Shown here in pieces: positions 10,828 through 22,459 of a stretch of DNA of 64,000 nucleotides. The DNA lies in the NCBI GenBank assembly GCA_958510875.1, contig OY294069.1, forward strand, positions 6,581,205 to 6,645,204, in the 5' to 3' direction. The notes beneath the pieces are model-generated. The model had not been told where the DNA came from. It was given only the letters and a program-made list of their open reading frames with translations, and did no database searches. Position numbers and translations under genes: made by a program. This stretch comes from Endomychus coccineus (Eukaryota > Arthropoda > Insecta > Coleoptera > Endomychidae). Position 1 is the stretch's first letter. The number at the start of each line of letters is the position of its first letter.

Positions 10828-13800
10828 CTATGAATGACCAGCCAATGCAGTGGCTGAAGGGAAATAAGATCGAAACTGTTGTATTCTAGTTCTGTCTATT
10901 TCAAGGGTTTTGCGCTTCAGCATAATTTCTTTTTCTAGGTCATTCCTAGCCGTGATAAGGCCCGCTTGAGAATCAGACGCTTGTTTCATTTGGGCGATTA
11001 GCGCAGCCGCTTGTTCACCAATCAGCTTCACTTCCTCGATCAATCTACCAAAATCAAAATGAGAAACTATTTCCTTTCATAACAACAAATTATAACACAT
11101 TCAACGAATAAAGTGCTGCATTAAAACGTGTGCAAAAATTAACAACAAATTATCAACATGGCTAGCCGTGCTCTTATAACGAAATTTCCCTTGTTGATTC
11201 AAAGAGATTCATAGCACATTAAGTGTCCCCCAATTGTACGTACTAGAAAAAACGTAGGTTAATCGGCATGTTTCTCTAGCAAACGTATCCTTTAGCGTGC
11301 AAATATCACAAAAGTTGGATGGGGAATCCAAGATGGAAGTGCCATTTCGCGACCAGCTCCAACGGAAGAATCTCATACCATCATCTGCAATGTTTTAAAT
11401 AAAACGATGAAAAAGAGAACTTACCCAAATTGGCACTCATCCCTGCAATTTTCTACCCGCTGCTTCTCGAGCCGAATAGCTAACCTTGTCTGAGCTTTTT
11501 TCAAAACCAAGTCCATTCTTCTTATGGCCACTTCCAGATCATCAATAAGTTTTTCAATATCGGCCAAGTTCTGTAATACCTGCATCCGATGAATTACATT
11601 AGATTATGAATACAGCTTCTTTCAGTCAAGTCAGCAGAAGCTTTAAACACTTCACCAAAAATATTGAAGAAGATCGAATCAATTGTAAAATTCGTTATTT
11701 CGTCCTTATTCAATTAACATTTACCAATGTTGGTATCGTGAATGTAAAGTATTAATGGAGATTCATCTACCTTTTTCAGATTATTCTCAAGATTATCCGT
11801 CATTTCAATATAGCACTTAATACGCTCTGAAAGTTTTAATTCCACTAGATCCGCTTGCGTTCTTAAATCTCTAGCTGCGTTAAGGAGGATAGCATCCAGA
11901 GTGCCCCGCAAGGTGGCCGATCTTTGGCGAGTGGTTTCTGCCATTTGAAGGGTTTCTTTGGTGAAGTGTTCCCAATATTCTGGTGTAGATTGGCTATAAA
12001 TAAAAATGTCAATTTTAATAATGAAATTTAAAAAAATAATGATAGAATAATGTTAGCGAAACTGTAGTTTAAGTAATTAGTAATGTAGTTTTTATAATAG
12101 AATGTACAGAAATTGTTTTCATTTTCACTATGAATCATGGCAAAAAGGAAATCAAAACAGAAAACTTACTCCCCAGGGAAAATAACCGCCCCTGGTTTAA
12201 ACATCAGAATAGTGGAACGAAGATTTAGAGCGCGGCATTTTGAATCAATTTCAAAAGCTTCTTTCTTGTCGCTCCAGTCCATTTCGAGGCGTTGCTTAGC
12301 CGTTTTGTCTTCCACTAATTGCAACTCGACGTCTTTCAGAGTTTGAATGAATTGCTGTCTTATTTCATCGCATAACGCTCGCTCTTTCATAATCTCGACT
12401 TCGATCTCATCCCTAACCAGTTCACTGTCCAGACGACCAGTTCTTCTTTCCAAACATTCACCGGCTGGGTAAAGAGAGCGTGTCTGTGAAAAGTATCGAT
12501 ATAATATAATGGATTGAATAGGTACCTATTGCTTCTGGCATTTGCAAAACAGCTGCAGCTGATTTTAATCTTCTTCTCTGCTCTTCCATAAACGTGATTT
12601 CTTCGGAGGCTGCAGCAATAGCCCTTTCTAGTTCGCATTTCCATCTATGTATTTCTTTCTCCTTTTGATATATTCGCTTCGTGCTGTCTTCTTGATTTTT
12701 ATCCGCATCTGCTTGTAATTGTGCCATGCATTGTCGACTGTTCCAGTCTATCCTAAATTGAGGGGATATCTTCACTTTATTTCAATTCATTGATATCGAC
12801 ATGAAAATAAGTAATAAATAGAATATGGAAGTTAATTCATAATTAACGTACCAAACACGACTCCACATTATTTGGTAGAGAAAGGTGGTAGATTATATGA
12901 AACGATATGGATACCAGGATGATTTGATTTATTAACAATATAATAGTCTGGGGATACTCACAAATTCGTTTTATGCTGAACTGCATGAGCCATATCTAAT
13001 ATTTCCTTGTTATGATGCCTCCAGTCGCCTACGCTATATCTATGAATTGAGTACCTGTCCACTATTGGACGTGTTCCTGTTAAACCGGATAATGGACCCC
13101 AATCAACTCGCCCCGTGGCCCAAGGCCCGATCGGACCCATACCTTCACTGCTACTCATTGGAATTTTGTCTTCCGGTTGAGGCAAGTAACATTGAGGTCT
13201 TTCGTGTGGATTCATCATGGCGTCTACGTCAGGTTGTCTTACAGGAGGCACCTGAGCTATAGTCTCTGGACATTCACATTCTACCAAGCCATCTGTTAAC
13301 AATTACATTCAGAAAAGAACACCTATCGAGAATGTTTGTTATAATAAATTAGTGATTCATTTGGTATCAATCAACTTTGATTAATTGCAGTTGAAATACA
13401 TAATATTACTTTCATTGAGCAAATTGCTGGTTAAGCCATTACCTTTCTTTAAAATACCAGGTTTCTTAAACGTGTATTTTTTCTTAACGTCCTCCAAATG
13501 GTAAGGAGTTTCAGGACATGGTTCTCCGCTCATCGGAAGATGTACAGGTTTAAGACACGGTTGACAATCTTCTCTCGCTGGTTCTGTTGCATCTTGACAT
13601 GGCGGAATACCACCCGTGTAAACTTCTTGGTGAGGTTGTCCCTCTTCCGCGAATTTCACAGCATTCGCACTCAAGTCTGGAGGATTCCACGTGCTGGTGA
13701 TACCTAATTTCGGATCCATACTCGTTCCTTGCTGATATTGCATATTTGGTGCTGGCACCGTTTTTTTATCGAGGTAATGTTGAGGGTCGGACGCCTGATT

Positions 13801-13906
13801 TTTGGGTGAAATTGTTTAACAATTCGAGATTTGACGATAAGCTTACCTTTTCGAAATGCGCCATATGAGGGCAAGGGCCGCAAGAACGAGGCGGGTACTC
13901 GGACAT
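10828..13906 (-). CDS. tektin (tektin-2-like), upstream tandem copy A with N-terminal extension
   Basis: Eight exons join in frame: 13847-13906, 13443-13794, 12962-13292, 12526-12752, 12170-12464, 11771-11993, 11425-11579 and 10828-11044, giving about 619 residues. The last five exons have the same lengths as in copy B (227, 295, 223, 155, 217 bp), so the genes are a tandem duplication. The tektin part carries WATGRVDWGPLSG, KEIHRWKCELERAI, SELVRDEIEVEIMKERALC, LNLRS and RVENCRDECQFGLIEEV (tektin signature position). The first two exons add about 140 residues, Pro- and Cys-rich (starts MSEYPPRSCGPCPHM), which copy B lacks; including the start of exon 3 the non-coiled-coil extension is about 170 residues. 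Expected role is a structural microtubule inner protein of axonemes, likely testis- or cilium-restricted. It is head-to-head with DHX16. Confidence 0.87.
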
Positions 13907-14715
13907 TTTATGTATATTCAAATAGTCAAACCATTTCAATGACGTTTGAACGATGAATCATATCAGATATAATATCCATAGTAACAATAATGGTACTAAC
14001 TGAATATACAAAAATTTAATTATGTTTTCTATCAAACAAATTTCCGTTGGGAAAAAAAATGGTAACATTCATTGTGACATACACCATTCTTTCCCCAGGA
14101 TAACAATAGAAAAAGTGTAAATAAAATGTATAAACTAAATAAAACATATTTGGACCTCTAGTAATTCGTTAATACGAAATCAAATTACTTGATCAGTGAT
14201 CAGTGAACACCACATTAATAAATATAGATCGGAATACGTATACGCCATCTTCAGGATGTCTTTAGTACTACAAGGACTATATGCAGTCGGTGCAATTAGT
14301 ACTAATGATCGACTAAAGACTGCATCTTAGTCCAAGTCCAGTAGATCTAATTATCCACTGAAGATATATAAAAATAAAAAATTATAAGCCAAGCTGCGAT
14401 GACCTTGCCACTTGGAGTTAGATATTAACTATATGGGAAGAATGTACGACATTTGTGTAATAGGCACTCCTATAATTCGTCAAACATAACAACAATTTAT
14501 ACCAGTCTACCTAGAATCCATGGTCCTGACATCTTACTGCTCTTTGAAATCCCACATCTATGAGTCTAAGATTATGTCTGATGGTAGTTCAAATACATCT
14601 AAAATTTTACTCCACCGCAATTGTCAAAACGGAGTTTGACTTTATTGTAATAGCTTTTCTAGGTTATAACGAATGAAAGTAAATAAAAACATAAATTTTA
14701 TAAAGACAAAATAAA
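13907..14715. promoter_or_regulatory. shared upstream region between tektin A and DHX16
   Basis: An 809-bp interval separates the divergent start codons. No ORF is supported, so it must contain both 5' UTRs and promoters. No canonical TATA box was assigned with confidence. A loosely palindromic stretch (TTTAGTACTACAAGG...AGTACTAATGATCG, about 14268-14320) lies in the middle. Confidence 0.4.
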
Positions 14716-17700
14716 ATGAGCAATAGAGATAAGAAAAGACATAAGAAATATGAAACTAGCTCAGATTCGGACAGTGTGGACAGTACAGAAGAGGCGCGAC
14801 GTAGAGATTTAAAAGAAAGGGACGAATTCGCCGACAGGCTCAAGAAGAAGGATGAAGGAAAAACGAGAAATATTGTCCATGCATCGGATAGGAAAGCGTA
14901 TGAAGAGGCAGCCAAACGTCTCAAAATGGAAAACGAGGGTAGAGAAAAGCTTATTCCCATGTTACGAATTCATTCCAGACGTAAATACTTGGAGAAAAGA
15001 AAGGACGATAAACTTGTGGAACTTGAAGCTGATATAGCCGATGACGAGTATCTTTTCGAGGATGATGTGTAAGTTAGTTACAATGTTTTCAGATGTAGGA
15101 AGATGTAACATGAATTTTTGATTCCAGGTTAACACAGAGAGAACGGAAAGAACGTCAACACAAAAAGGAATTATTAAAGTTAGCTCAAGAACATGAAAAA
15201 GCTCGAGAACTTGAGAGAGTTCAGCGGTACCATATGCCCAGAGATTTGGGTAAAGGATCTACGGCAGACTATGTGGAAGTTGATGATCTTGAAAAGGTTC
15301 CCCAATCGGAGCAAAAAAAATGGGAAAAGGAACAAATGGCTTCTGCCGTTTTCAAATTTGGCGCTCGGGATTCTACGAAAAAGGATGAATATGAATTGCT
15401 GTTGGAAGATCAAATTGAATTTATTCAGGCTCTCCAATTGCCAGGTATTATTATTTTGTACACTTGATACCTTTTTAGTTGATCACAACATGCCACCTGA
15501 CATCCATAAACAGATGTTTTCCGGTTGTGAAAAAGCTTCTTTGTTTTAGGAACGAAAGAAAAAAAAGAACCCCAGTTGACCGAAAGCCAGAAGAGACGTT
15601 TAGACATTGAGGAAACTAAACTAAGTTTACCGGTTTATCCCTTTAGAGATGATTTGATTCAAGCCATAAGACAACATCAAGTCCTGATTATCGAAGGTGA
15701 AACTGGATCGGGGAAAACTACCCAGATTCCACAATATTTACATGAAGCAGGATTCACAGAAAATGGTAAGCATATTATATAACACTTTTCATTCTTCAAT
15801 AAGAATATCTTAAATTGTTCGTTCTACATTAAACTTCAATCACGTACATTGTAACTGCATGGAGTAAGAGAAGAATAATATGTTGCAGATAAAAAAATTG
15901 GGTGCACTCAGCCCAGAAGGGTAGCAGCCATGTCTGTGGCAGCTCGAGTAGCGCAGGAAATGTGTGTGAAATTAGGAAACGAAGTAGGCTATGCTATTCG
16001 ATTCGAAGATTGCACATCTGAACGAACTGTAATTAAATATATGACAGACGGGACACTTCACAGGGAATTCTTATCAGAACCAGATTTACAATCTTACAGT
16101 GTTATGATGATAGATGAGGCCCATGAACGTACACTTCATACTGACATTTTGTTCGGTTTAGTGAAAGATATAGCCAGATTTCGACCAGACTTGAAACTGC
16201 TCATTTCAAGCGCCACATTAGACGCCGAAAAGTTTTCGGAATTTTTCGACGATGCTCCCATATTTCGAATACCGGGCAGACGATTCCCGGTCGATATTTA
16301 CTACACCAAAGCACCAGAGGCAGATTACGTTGACGCTTGTGTGATTTCCGTTTTGCAAATACACGCAACTCAACCTCTCGGGGATGTTTTGGTATTTTTG
16401 ACAGGCCAGGATGAAATCGAGACTTGCCAAGAATTATTAACGGAAAGAGTTAGGAAGCTGGGCTCCAAAGTTAAGGAGCTGTTGATATTACCCGTGTACG
16501 CTAATTTACCAAGTGATATGCAAGCGAAGATATTCGATCCCACGCCTCCTAATGCGCGGAAGGTGGTTCTAGCGACAAATATAGCCGAAACGTCGTTAAC
16601 TATCGATAATATAATATACGTGATCGACCCGGGATTCGCGAAACAGAATCATTTCAATTCCCGGACGGGAATGGAAAGTTTAATGGTCGTGCCCATTTCG
16701 AAGGCTTCGGCCAATCAAAGAGCGGGTAGAGCGGGTCGCGTGGCTGCCGGCAAATGTTTTCGTTTATATACGGCCTGGTCGTATAAACACGAATTGGAAG
16801 CGAACACCATACCGGAAATTCAGCGCATAAATTTGGGCAACGCGGTACTTATGCTGAAAGCTTTGGGTATCAACGATTTGGTGCATTTCGATTTTCTGGA
16901 TCCACCTCCCCACGAAACGCTAGTTTTGGCTTTGGAACAGTTGTACGCCTTGGGGGCGTTGAATCATCATGGAGAATTGACGAAATTGGGAAGGAGAATG
17001 GCGGAATTTCCGGTTGATCCGATGATGGCTAAAATGCTTCTGGCAGCTGAGAAGTAAGTACCACTTTTTTGATTATTAGTAATTGTGTGACGTTCCTTGC
17101 TACTTTTTGGCGATTTCAACTTAGGGCGGTTTCAATACTCCTTCAAGTCTACCAGATTTGAATCAGATTGACTTTTAATGTTGATTTCTCGGGCGCTAGA
17201 TTTTTTGTCAATGTTTACTCCTCGTTAAGGACTTCTGCTAGGGCCCTTATCACTGTGCTATCTACGGCTAGCCTTGTCCCAGGGTAGTCCCAGTGAAGTA
17301 AGTAACCAGGGGTCAATAGGGCAGACTGAATAGTATTAGAATTGCGGACTTTAATTGTAATTAATACTTGGTTACTTCTTGACTACTGAAATGCTGTTGC
17401 AGAAAGTTAGTTTAAACAAACACGGAACTTCCAATAATAAGTTTATGTATAGCTTGAACATAGATAAATATTTGATTCTGTCTGTATAATATTAATTTAT
17501 CCCGACCCGGAGGAAGCACAAGGAAGCTCAGAAACAATAATTGTTAAGAACGCGGTCCAAACAGGCTATTTCCCTTATTATAGCCTTGCCAATAAATAGT
17601 CTTGTGAGTATTATTATAAACGGCTACACATGCATCAATCCGCAAAATTACCTAATACACTAGCGGAACACTTACTTTTGTTTTCGGCGATCTAAATGGT

Positions 17701-20198
17701 TCACTCTGGCTGTCTTTTCGCACTGTCTTGATGACAATAATTTCCCTCAACGCGTGCGAGGCGTTCTTTTATACTAATCGAGGTTCTGGTCAAGTCACCT
17801 ACACCAGCTCCAGCCGACCCCTTTTTTGCTCATTTCGCGCTCATGATGGTTCACCAGTTCCTCAATTTTGTGCCGTTTTTATGGTTACATATGTTCCGAT
17901 ATCTTTTGTTGACACGAAATATACACGTTTCTGAATGAAATCAAAATATACACGACTTATGAGTGGAAACGTATGCAAAATGACACTTAAACTACACGGA
18001 TGTCAATGCCCTGTACTATCTATCTTCCTATACAACAATATAATTATTCCGAATTATCAATTTGAAATACTAATATAAACGAAATGTAAAATTTACTACT
18101 AATCTACGTGTTTCCCATTAAATAATTCAAGATTTTAGAGCTTCGTTACAATTGTATCTTGTGAAATGTTCATTTCAGATATAAATGTTCTGAAGAAGTT
18201 GTCACAATTGCGGCCATGTTATCCGTAAATGGTGCAATATATTACCGACCTAAAGATAAAATCATACATGCTGATACGGCTAGGAAAAATTTCAATCATA
18301 TTGGTGGGGATCATCTTAGTTTATTGAACGTCTACAATCAATGGAGGGATTCAGATTATTCAACACAATGGTGCTATGAAAATTTCATACAATACAGGTA
18401 ACTATTTTTAATAAATGTATTTGCAAATTGCATATATTGGTTCTTCCAGATCTATGAAAAGGGCAAGAGATGTAAGAGAACAACTGGTCGGATTAATGCA
18501 GAGAGTCGAGATTGAAATGGTGTCGAACGAATCGGAAACTGCGGATATAAGGAAAGCTATCACCGCCGGTTATTTCTATCATATAGCGAGATTATCCAAA
18601 GGCGGGAGCTACAAAACGGTGAAACACAATCAGGTAATCAAAGTCGCATTAGCAGCTTTTTCAATTTCGGGAACAGTGTGAGCAGTTCCTTTAAACATGG
18701 GTTCTAAATCCCTAACATCAGGGAGTGCAAATGTTTTCTAAGTTGATGTCAAAGATTCACTTCGCACCTCCGACGATTTGATTAAGTCGAGCATTAGTCG
18801 CGGATATTAGTGTGATAGAATTAGCTTTTTGGAGTTTTTAATTCTAATTAGTTCGGAGAAAAAAATTGCTTTAAGTAGATAATTATGATACAAATTGAAG
18901 AAACTAAAATCGAACACTTTTTGATCGTCGCAAATGGTTTTTCGCGTCGGACATCGTCGGATTGAGTTAAAAAGAAAGAAAAACATGAGCTGCGGATGAA
19001 CTCGATTGATCCAGCGGTGATCCCGCTTTTTTTTTCTAACTTAATCCGACGATGTCCGAGGCGAAAAACCGATTTTGGCCATTTTACCATTTTTTTTGGA
19101 CCATTTGCGACGATCAAAAAGTGTTCGATTTTAGTTCCTTGAATTTGTATCATAATTATCTACTTAAGGCAATTTTTTTCTCCGAACGCAGAATTATGCA
19201 AAAATTACCTACATTTATTGCTAATTCTATCACACTATGTAATTTTATGTTGATCGGTTGAAGGACACCCGAAAAAGGCCAGATGTTCTGTATTAACTGC
19301 GCCTTTTTAGAGGAATCTTATCAAATGGCAAAAGTAAAAGTTCTTAATTTACTTGGCAAAATGTCAATTTCATTGCTTTGTTTTTTAAAACTGGCAAAGC
19401 CAATTTCGCTCAAAAACTGCGGAACTTAAATTAGTTATTAACTTAATAAATTTAAATTTGATATTTTAATCTGTCATTTAAATTTAGAAAAAACATTGTC
19501 TTTTACAAAAAATTAAATGGTTTGTGATCAACAACTTATACACTTTTTAGTGAGTTGAGAGCATTTTTAATTCTTAATAATCAAGCTAATTCATGGGCGT
19601 GCATAAATACGTTTATAATTTTCTTGGAAAAGTAAGCTTCACAGCGAAAGATAAACAAATCCACGTATCTTGTAGTTTGAATGGCACAAAACCAACCCAA
19701 CGAGTTTCAATAAAATTGGTTGAAACTCTCAGGAAGTACTCAATTTAGGACATGGAATCCTTCAAATCTTTACCTGTATATTTCTTCCGATTGAACATCG
19801 TCCAAATTATGATAATAATATATCATTGTATTATAGTCGTGTATTAAAGAATCTTTTTGGATCGTTCAAATTTTCATTAATTTCAATCAAATTCGATAAC
19901 TTAATTTATCGGCAACTCGGTATTCCCCCACAATTTTCAAGCTGGCTGATTATAATTTATAGTGTCTTTTTAGGGAGTAACAATTCATCCAAATAGTTCC
20001 TTATTCGAGGATTTACCCCGATGGCTTTTATACCATGAACTGGTGTTCACAACCAAGGAATTCATGCGGCAGGTGATTGAGATTGAAAGTAAATGGCTTT
20101 TGGAAGTGGCTCCTCATTATTATAAGCAAAAGGAGCTAGAAGATTCTACGAATAAAAAAATGCCCAAAACGGTGGGTCGTAGCACTAGAACAGAATAA
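14716..20198 (+). CDS. DHX16: pre-mRNA-splicing DEAH-box RNA helicase DHX16 / Prp2
   Basis: Prp2/DHX16 is the ATPase that remodels the activated spliceosome before the first catalytic step. Seven exons join in frame: 14716-15068, 15128-15444, 15550-15765, 15889-17053, 18179-18397, 18450-18633 and 19974-20198, giving 892 residues, close to the insect family length. All helicase motifs are present: GETGSGKT (I), TQPRRVAA (Ia), DEAH (II), SAT (III), [10 protein letters not shown] (V) and QRAGRAGR (VI), followed by winged-helix/ratchet regions and a C-terminal OB-fold block ([22 protein letters not shown] is spread over this part). The N-terminus is charged and low complexity ([15 protein letters not shown]). 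It lacks the extra N-terminal domain of vertebrate DHX16, as in other insects. The fourth exon holds most of the helicase core. Introns 4 and 6 are enlarged by repeats. Confidence 0.95.
17054..18178. other. DHX16 intron 4, enlarged, probable repeat content
   Basis: A 1.1-kb intron bounded by GTAAGT and TTTCAG. The part at about 17670-17850 is notably GC-richer than the rest and looks like an inserted repeat fragment, but no terminal repeats or coding motif could be identified. Confidence 0.35.
18809..19237. mobile_element. foldback (hairpin) element in DHX16 intron 6
   Basis: TGTGATAGAATTAGC at about 18811 is inverted at about 19220-19234, and the arms continue inward: GTTCGGAGAAAAAAATTGC against GCAATTTTTTTCTCCGAAC, then AGTAGATAATTATGATACAA against its complement, and GACATCGTCGGATT against AATCCGACGATGTC. 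Arms are about 180-200 bp with a short central loop. It encodes nothing and would form a long intronic hairpin. Likely a MITE. Confidence 0.65.
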
Positions 20199-21616
20199 TT
20201 GTGTAGTATAAGTTTTGTAATATAATTATAAAATACGTTTACGAGTTTATATTTTTACCTCATAAAATCTTGAATCTCGTGGTGTTGTTCTAACGACTTT
20301 CTTAACCGAAGATGTGAATGTTTCAAAACATATCGTTTTTGACGTGACAACGTCTTATAATTCGATGGAGCCGGCTGCACGCACGAGAAAACATGACTCA
20401 TGCGGCGTTACCTCGCTCTGATGCTTTCCATTTAAGCATGCGGCGTTACCTCGCTCTAAGGCGTTCCATTTAAGGCTTGAAGTGCAAGCGAGAGCGTCTC
20501 TTACTTGAGTGAGCGATGCGTCCGCGTGGACAGCTGCTATACAAAATACATTTACATGTTTTCGTCAAGTATGAAGTGCAGTGAAAAGTGAATGTGGTGT
20601 CAATTCTTTATAGCAACGATAAAGGTAATGATTCTTTCGATATTAAATATATGTTCAGTGATATATTGTCGAATATTCGTGCTTTCATCATTGAAATAAA
20701 TAGCATCGGTCCGCTAGTGCAGCGATTGTAGGTTATGCTATAATTGACAAAACTATAACAATAAGTTAACAGAACTATTTCACGATGAGTAATCAATTGC
20801 TTTACTATTCGATCGAAATAATTATCGAGCGTAGCTATGATTTCAAAAAATTAAAACATAAATGTTAAATCTTCCACATATAACAACGTGTCTGAAATGA
20901 CAGGTTGGACCAGCCAGCCGTCAAAGGGAACAATTTTCTGCTATATCAAATACATTGAGGCGGGCTTTTTAAAAGCTAAATTGACATAATTGTATTTATG
21001 CGTACAAATAAATGTAACTTGATCAATTCAATTGTGATTTCCATTTACCTCCTTCTTTATATCCATACAAAATATCTATCAAACAAATAAAATTGAAATT
21101 TTCTTTTGAAAAATTAAACCATTCCATCAGTATTTTCTTATGACGTTGTCACGTTCAACTATCGTCAGTAAACCGACTTTACAGACAACCGATTTTTTTT
21201 ACGTATAAACAAGCTCACAAGACGAGTATTGCGATGTAAACTAGAAAAAAAAGTGAGCAAACGATCAATGAATTGTATAATTGTGGGTAAGAAAACTGGA
21301 GAAGATGAACATTCACTATCCAAGCCTTACAACGAAATGTTGACGCCATGTTGGTTCTAAGAACGAGGTTTTCCGGCATAACTCGCCCTCAGATCATTCT
21401 AGACTTATTGTTTGTGAGGTTATAGAAAAATTAAAATTAAATTGTTTAGATTGCGATGGGACTTATACTGGAATCTACAAACAATATATTATAACCATCA
21501 ATTCGATTACAAAAATTTTAATATTTTAACTAAGGAATAAATTATTATAAAAGATGTATTCTGGTGATGATTGACATGAAGCTTGGCTCCAAATCTGTAA
21601 AACGTAGGACAGATAT
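20199..21616. other. intergenic region 3' of DHX16 with a 38-bp tandem duplication
   Basis: No gene is supported. At 20401-20475 a 38-bp unit starting TGCGGCGTTACCTCGCTCT occurs twice with a few differences; it is GC-rich compared with its surroundings. The remainder is AT-rich. Confidence 0.4.
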
Positions 21617-22060
21617 TCAGACATTAAGTAAAGCAAAACTCGAGATGGCCCAGAGCACTCTTCCATGGCTTACCACATTCGAGGCCATTCTGTAGTCGAT
21701 CGCTCTCGCGTTGACACGGAAGTCCTCGGTTGGTGTGACTATGAGGTTGTCATCAAACCCGGGGAAATGCACAGACATTAATTGTCGTAGCGTCTCGCCC
21801 GTCGGTGATGTGTAATCCCCGCTCAGCAGAATCAATGATCCTGCACCAATCGAGGAGTCCTTGGAGAGCCTTGCCGGCATCTTATTGATGTCCTCACAAT
21901 AGGTACGCCACCTAATCTCTTTTGGTGCTCCTGAGAGCTCTCTTATAGTTCCTTTGGGCAACCTTAGAGGTCTCCCAATCTGAACTACATGAGGTTCTCT
22001 TCGCTTTGTTGAAGAGTTATCTCACCCGTTTCCGGTGTTCCTCCACCTTCCGATTCTTAT
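21617..22060 (-). pseudogene. non-LTR retrotransposon (jockey/R1-like) ORF2 fragment
   Basis: On the minus strand, after LFNKAKR-like and RNYKRALRSTKRD segments near 21890-22020, the frame shifts and continues RWRTYCEDINKM, then SPTGETLRQLMSVHFPG. This order (LF..AKR, Y...LR.AKR..W..FC, then a DG...L..HFPG block) is typical of the linker between endonuclease and reverse transcriptase in jockey/R1-type LINEs. At least one frameshift and stops are present; the RT itself is missing. A dead 5'- and 3'-truncated copy. Confidence 0.6.
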
Positions 22061-22459
22061 AGTTTACCTATTTTTTGCTTTTATCGCGAGTTGCTGCCGT
22101 AAGTGAAGTCAGTCAGTCAGCTTGCACGCTTCAATATTGTCAGATATAACCGCGCTTTACTTTTCTCTCTTGTACTACAATCCAATTCGTTTAGTTCGCT
22201 CTATCTCACAAGATTCCTATACACAGCTAATTTAAACTCAATCGATATGTGAACATGCTTCAGAAGAGCGAGTTTTGGGGACAAAAAATACCAAAAGTAT
22301 ATTATTGTATAGTATATTGATTGATAAAAGTACTAAGGAAATTACATACTATTTTAATGAAACAAAAAACAAATGGTTAATAAATTATATTTTAGCATGT
22401 GAATAAGTTAAATTTATATTAATAGAAGCTATTCGGTATAAATAAAATGAAACACTTAT
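22061..22459. other. intergenic, 3' of Dlic
   Basis: AT-rich sequence with no gene; the part next to 22459 is the presumed 3' UTR of the dynein light intermediate chain gene. Confidence 0.4.
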
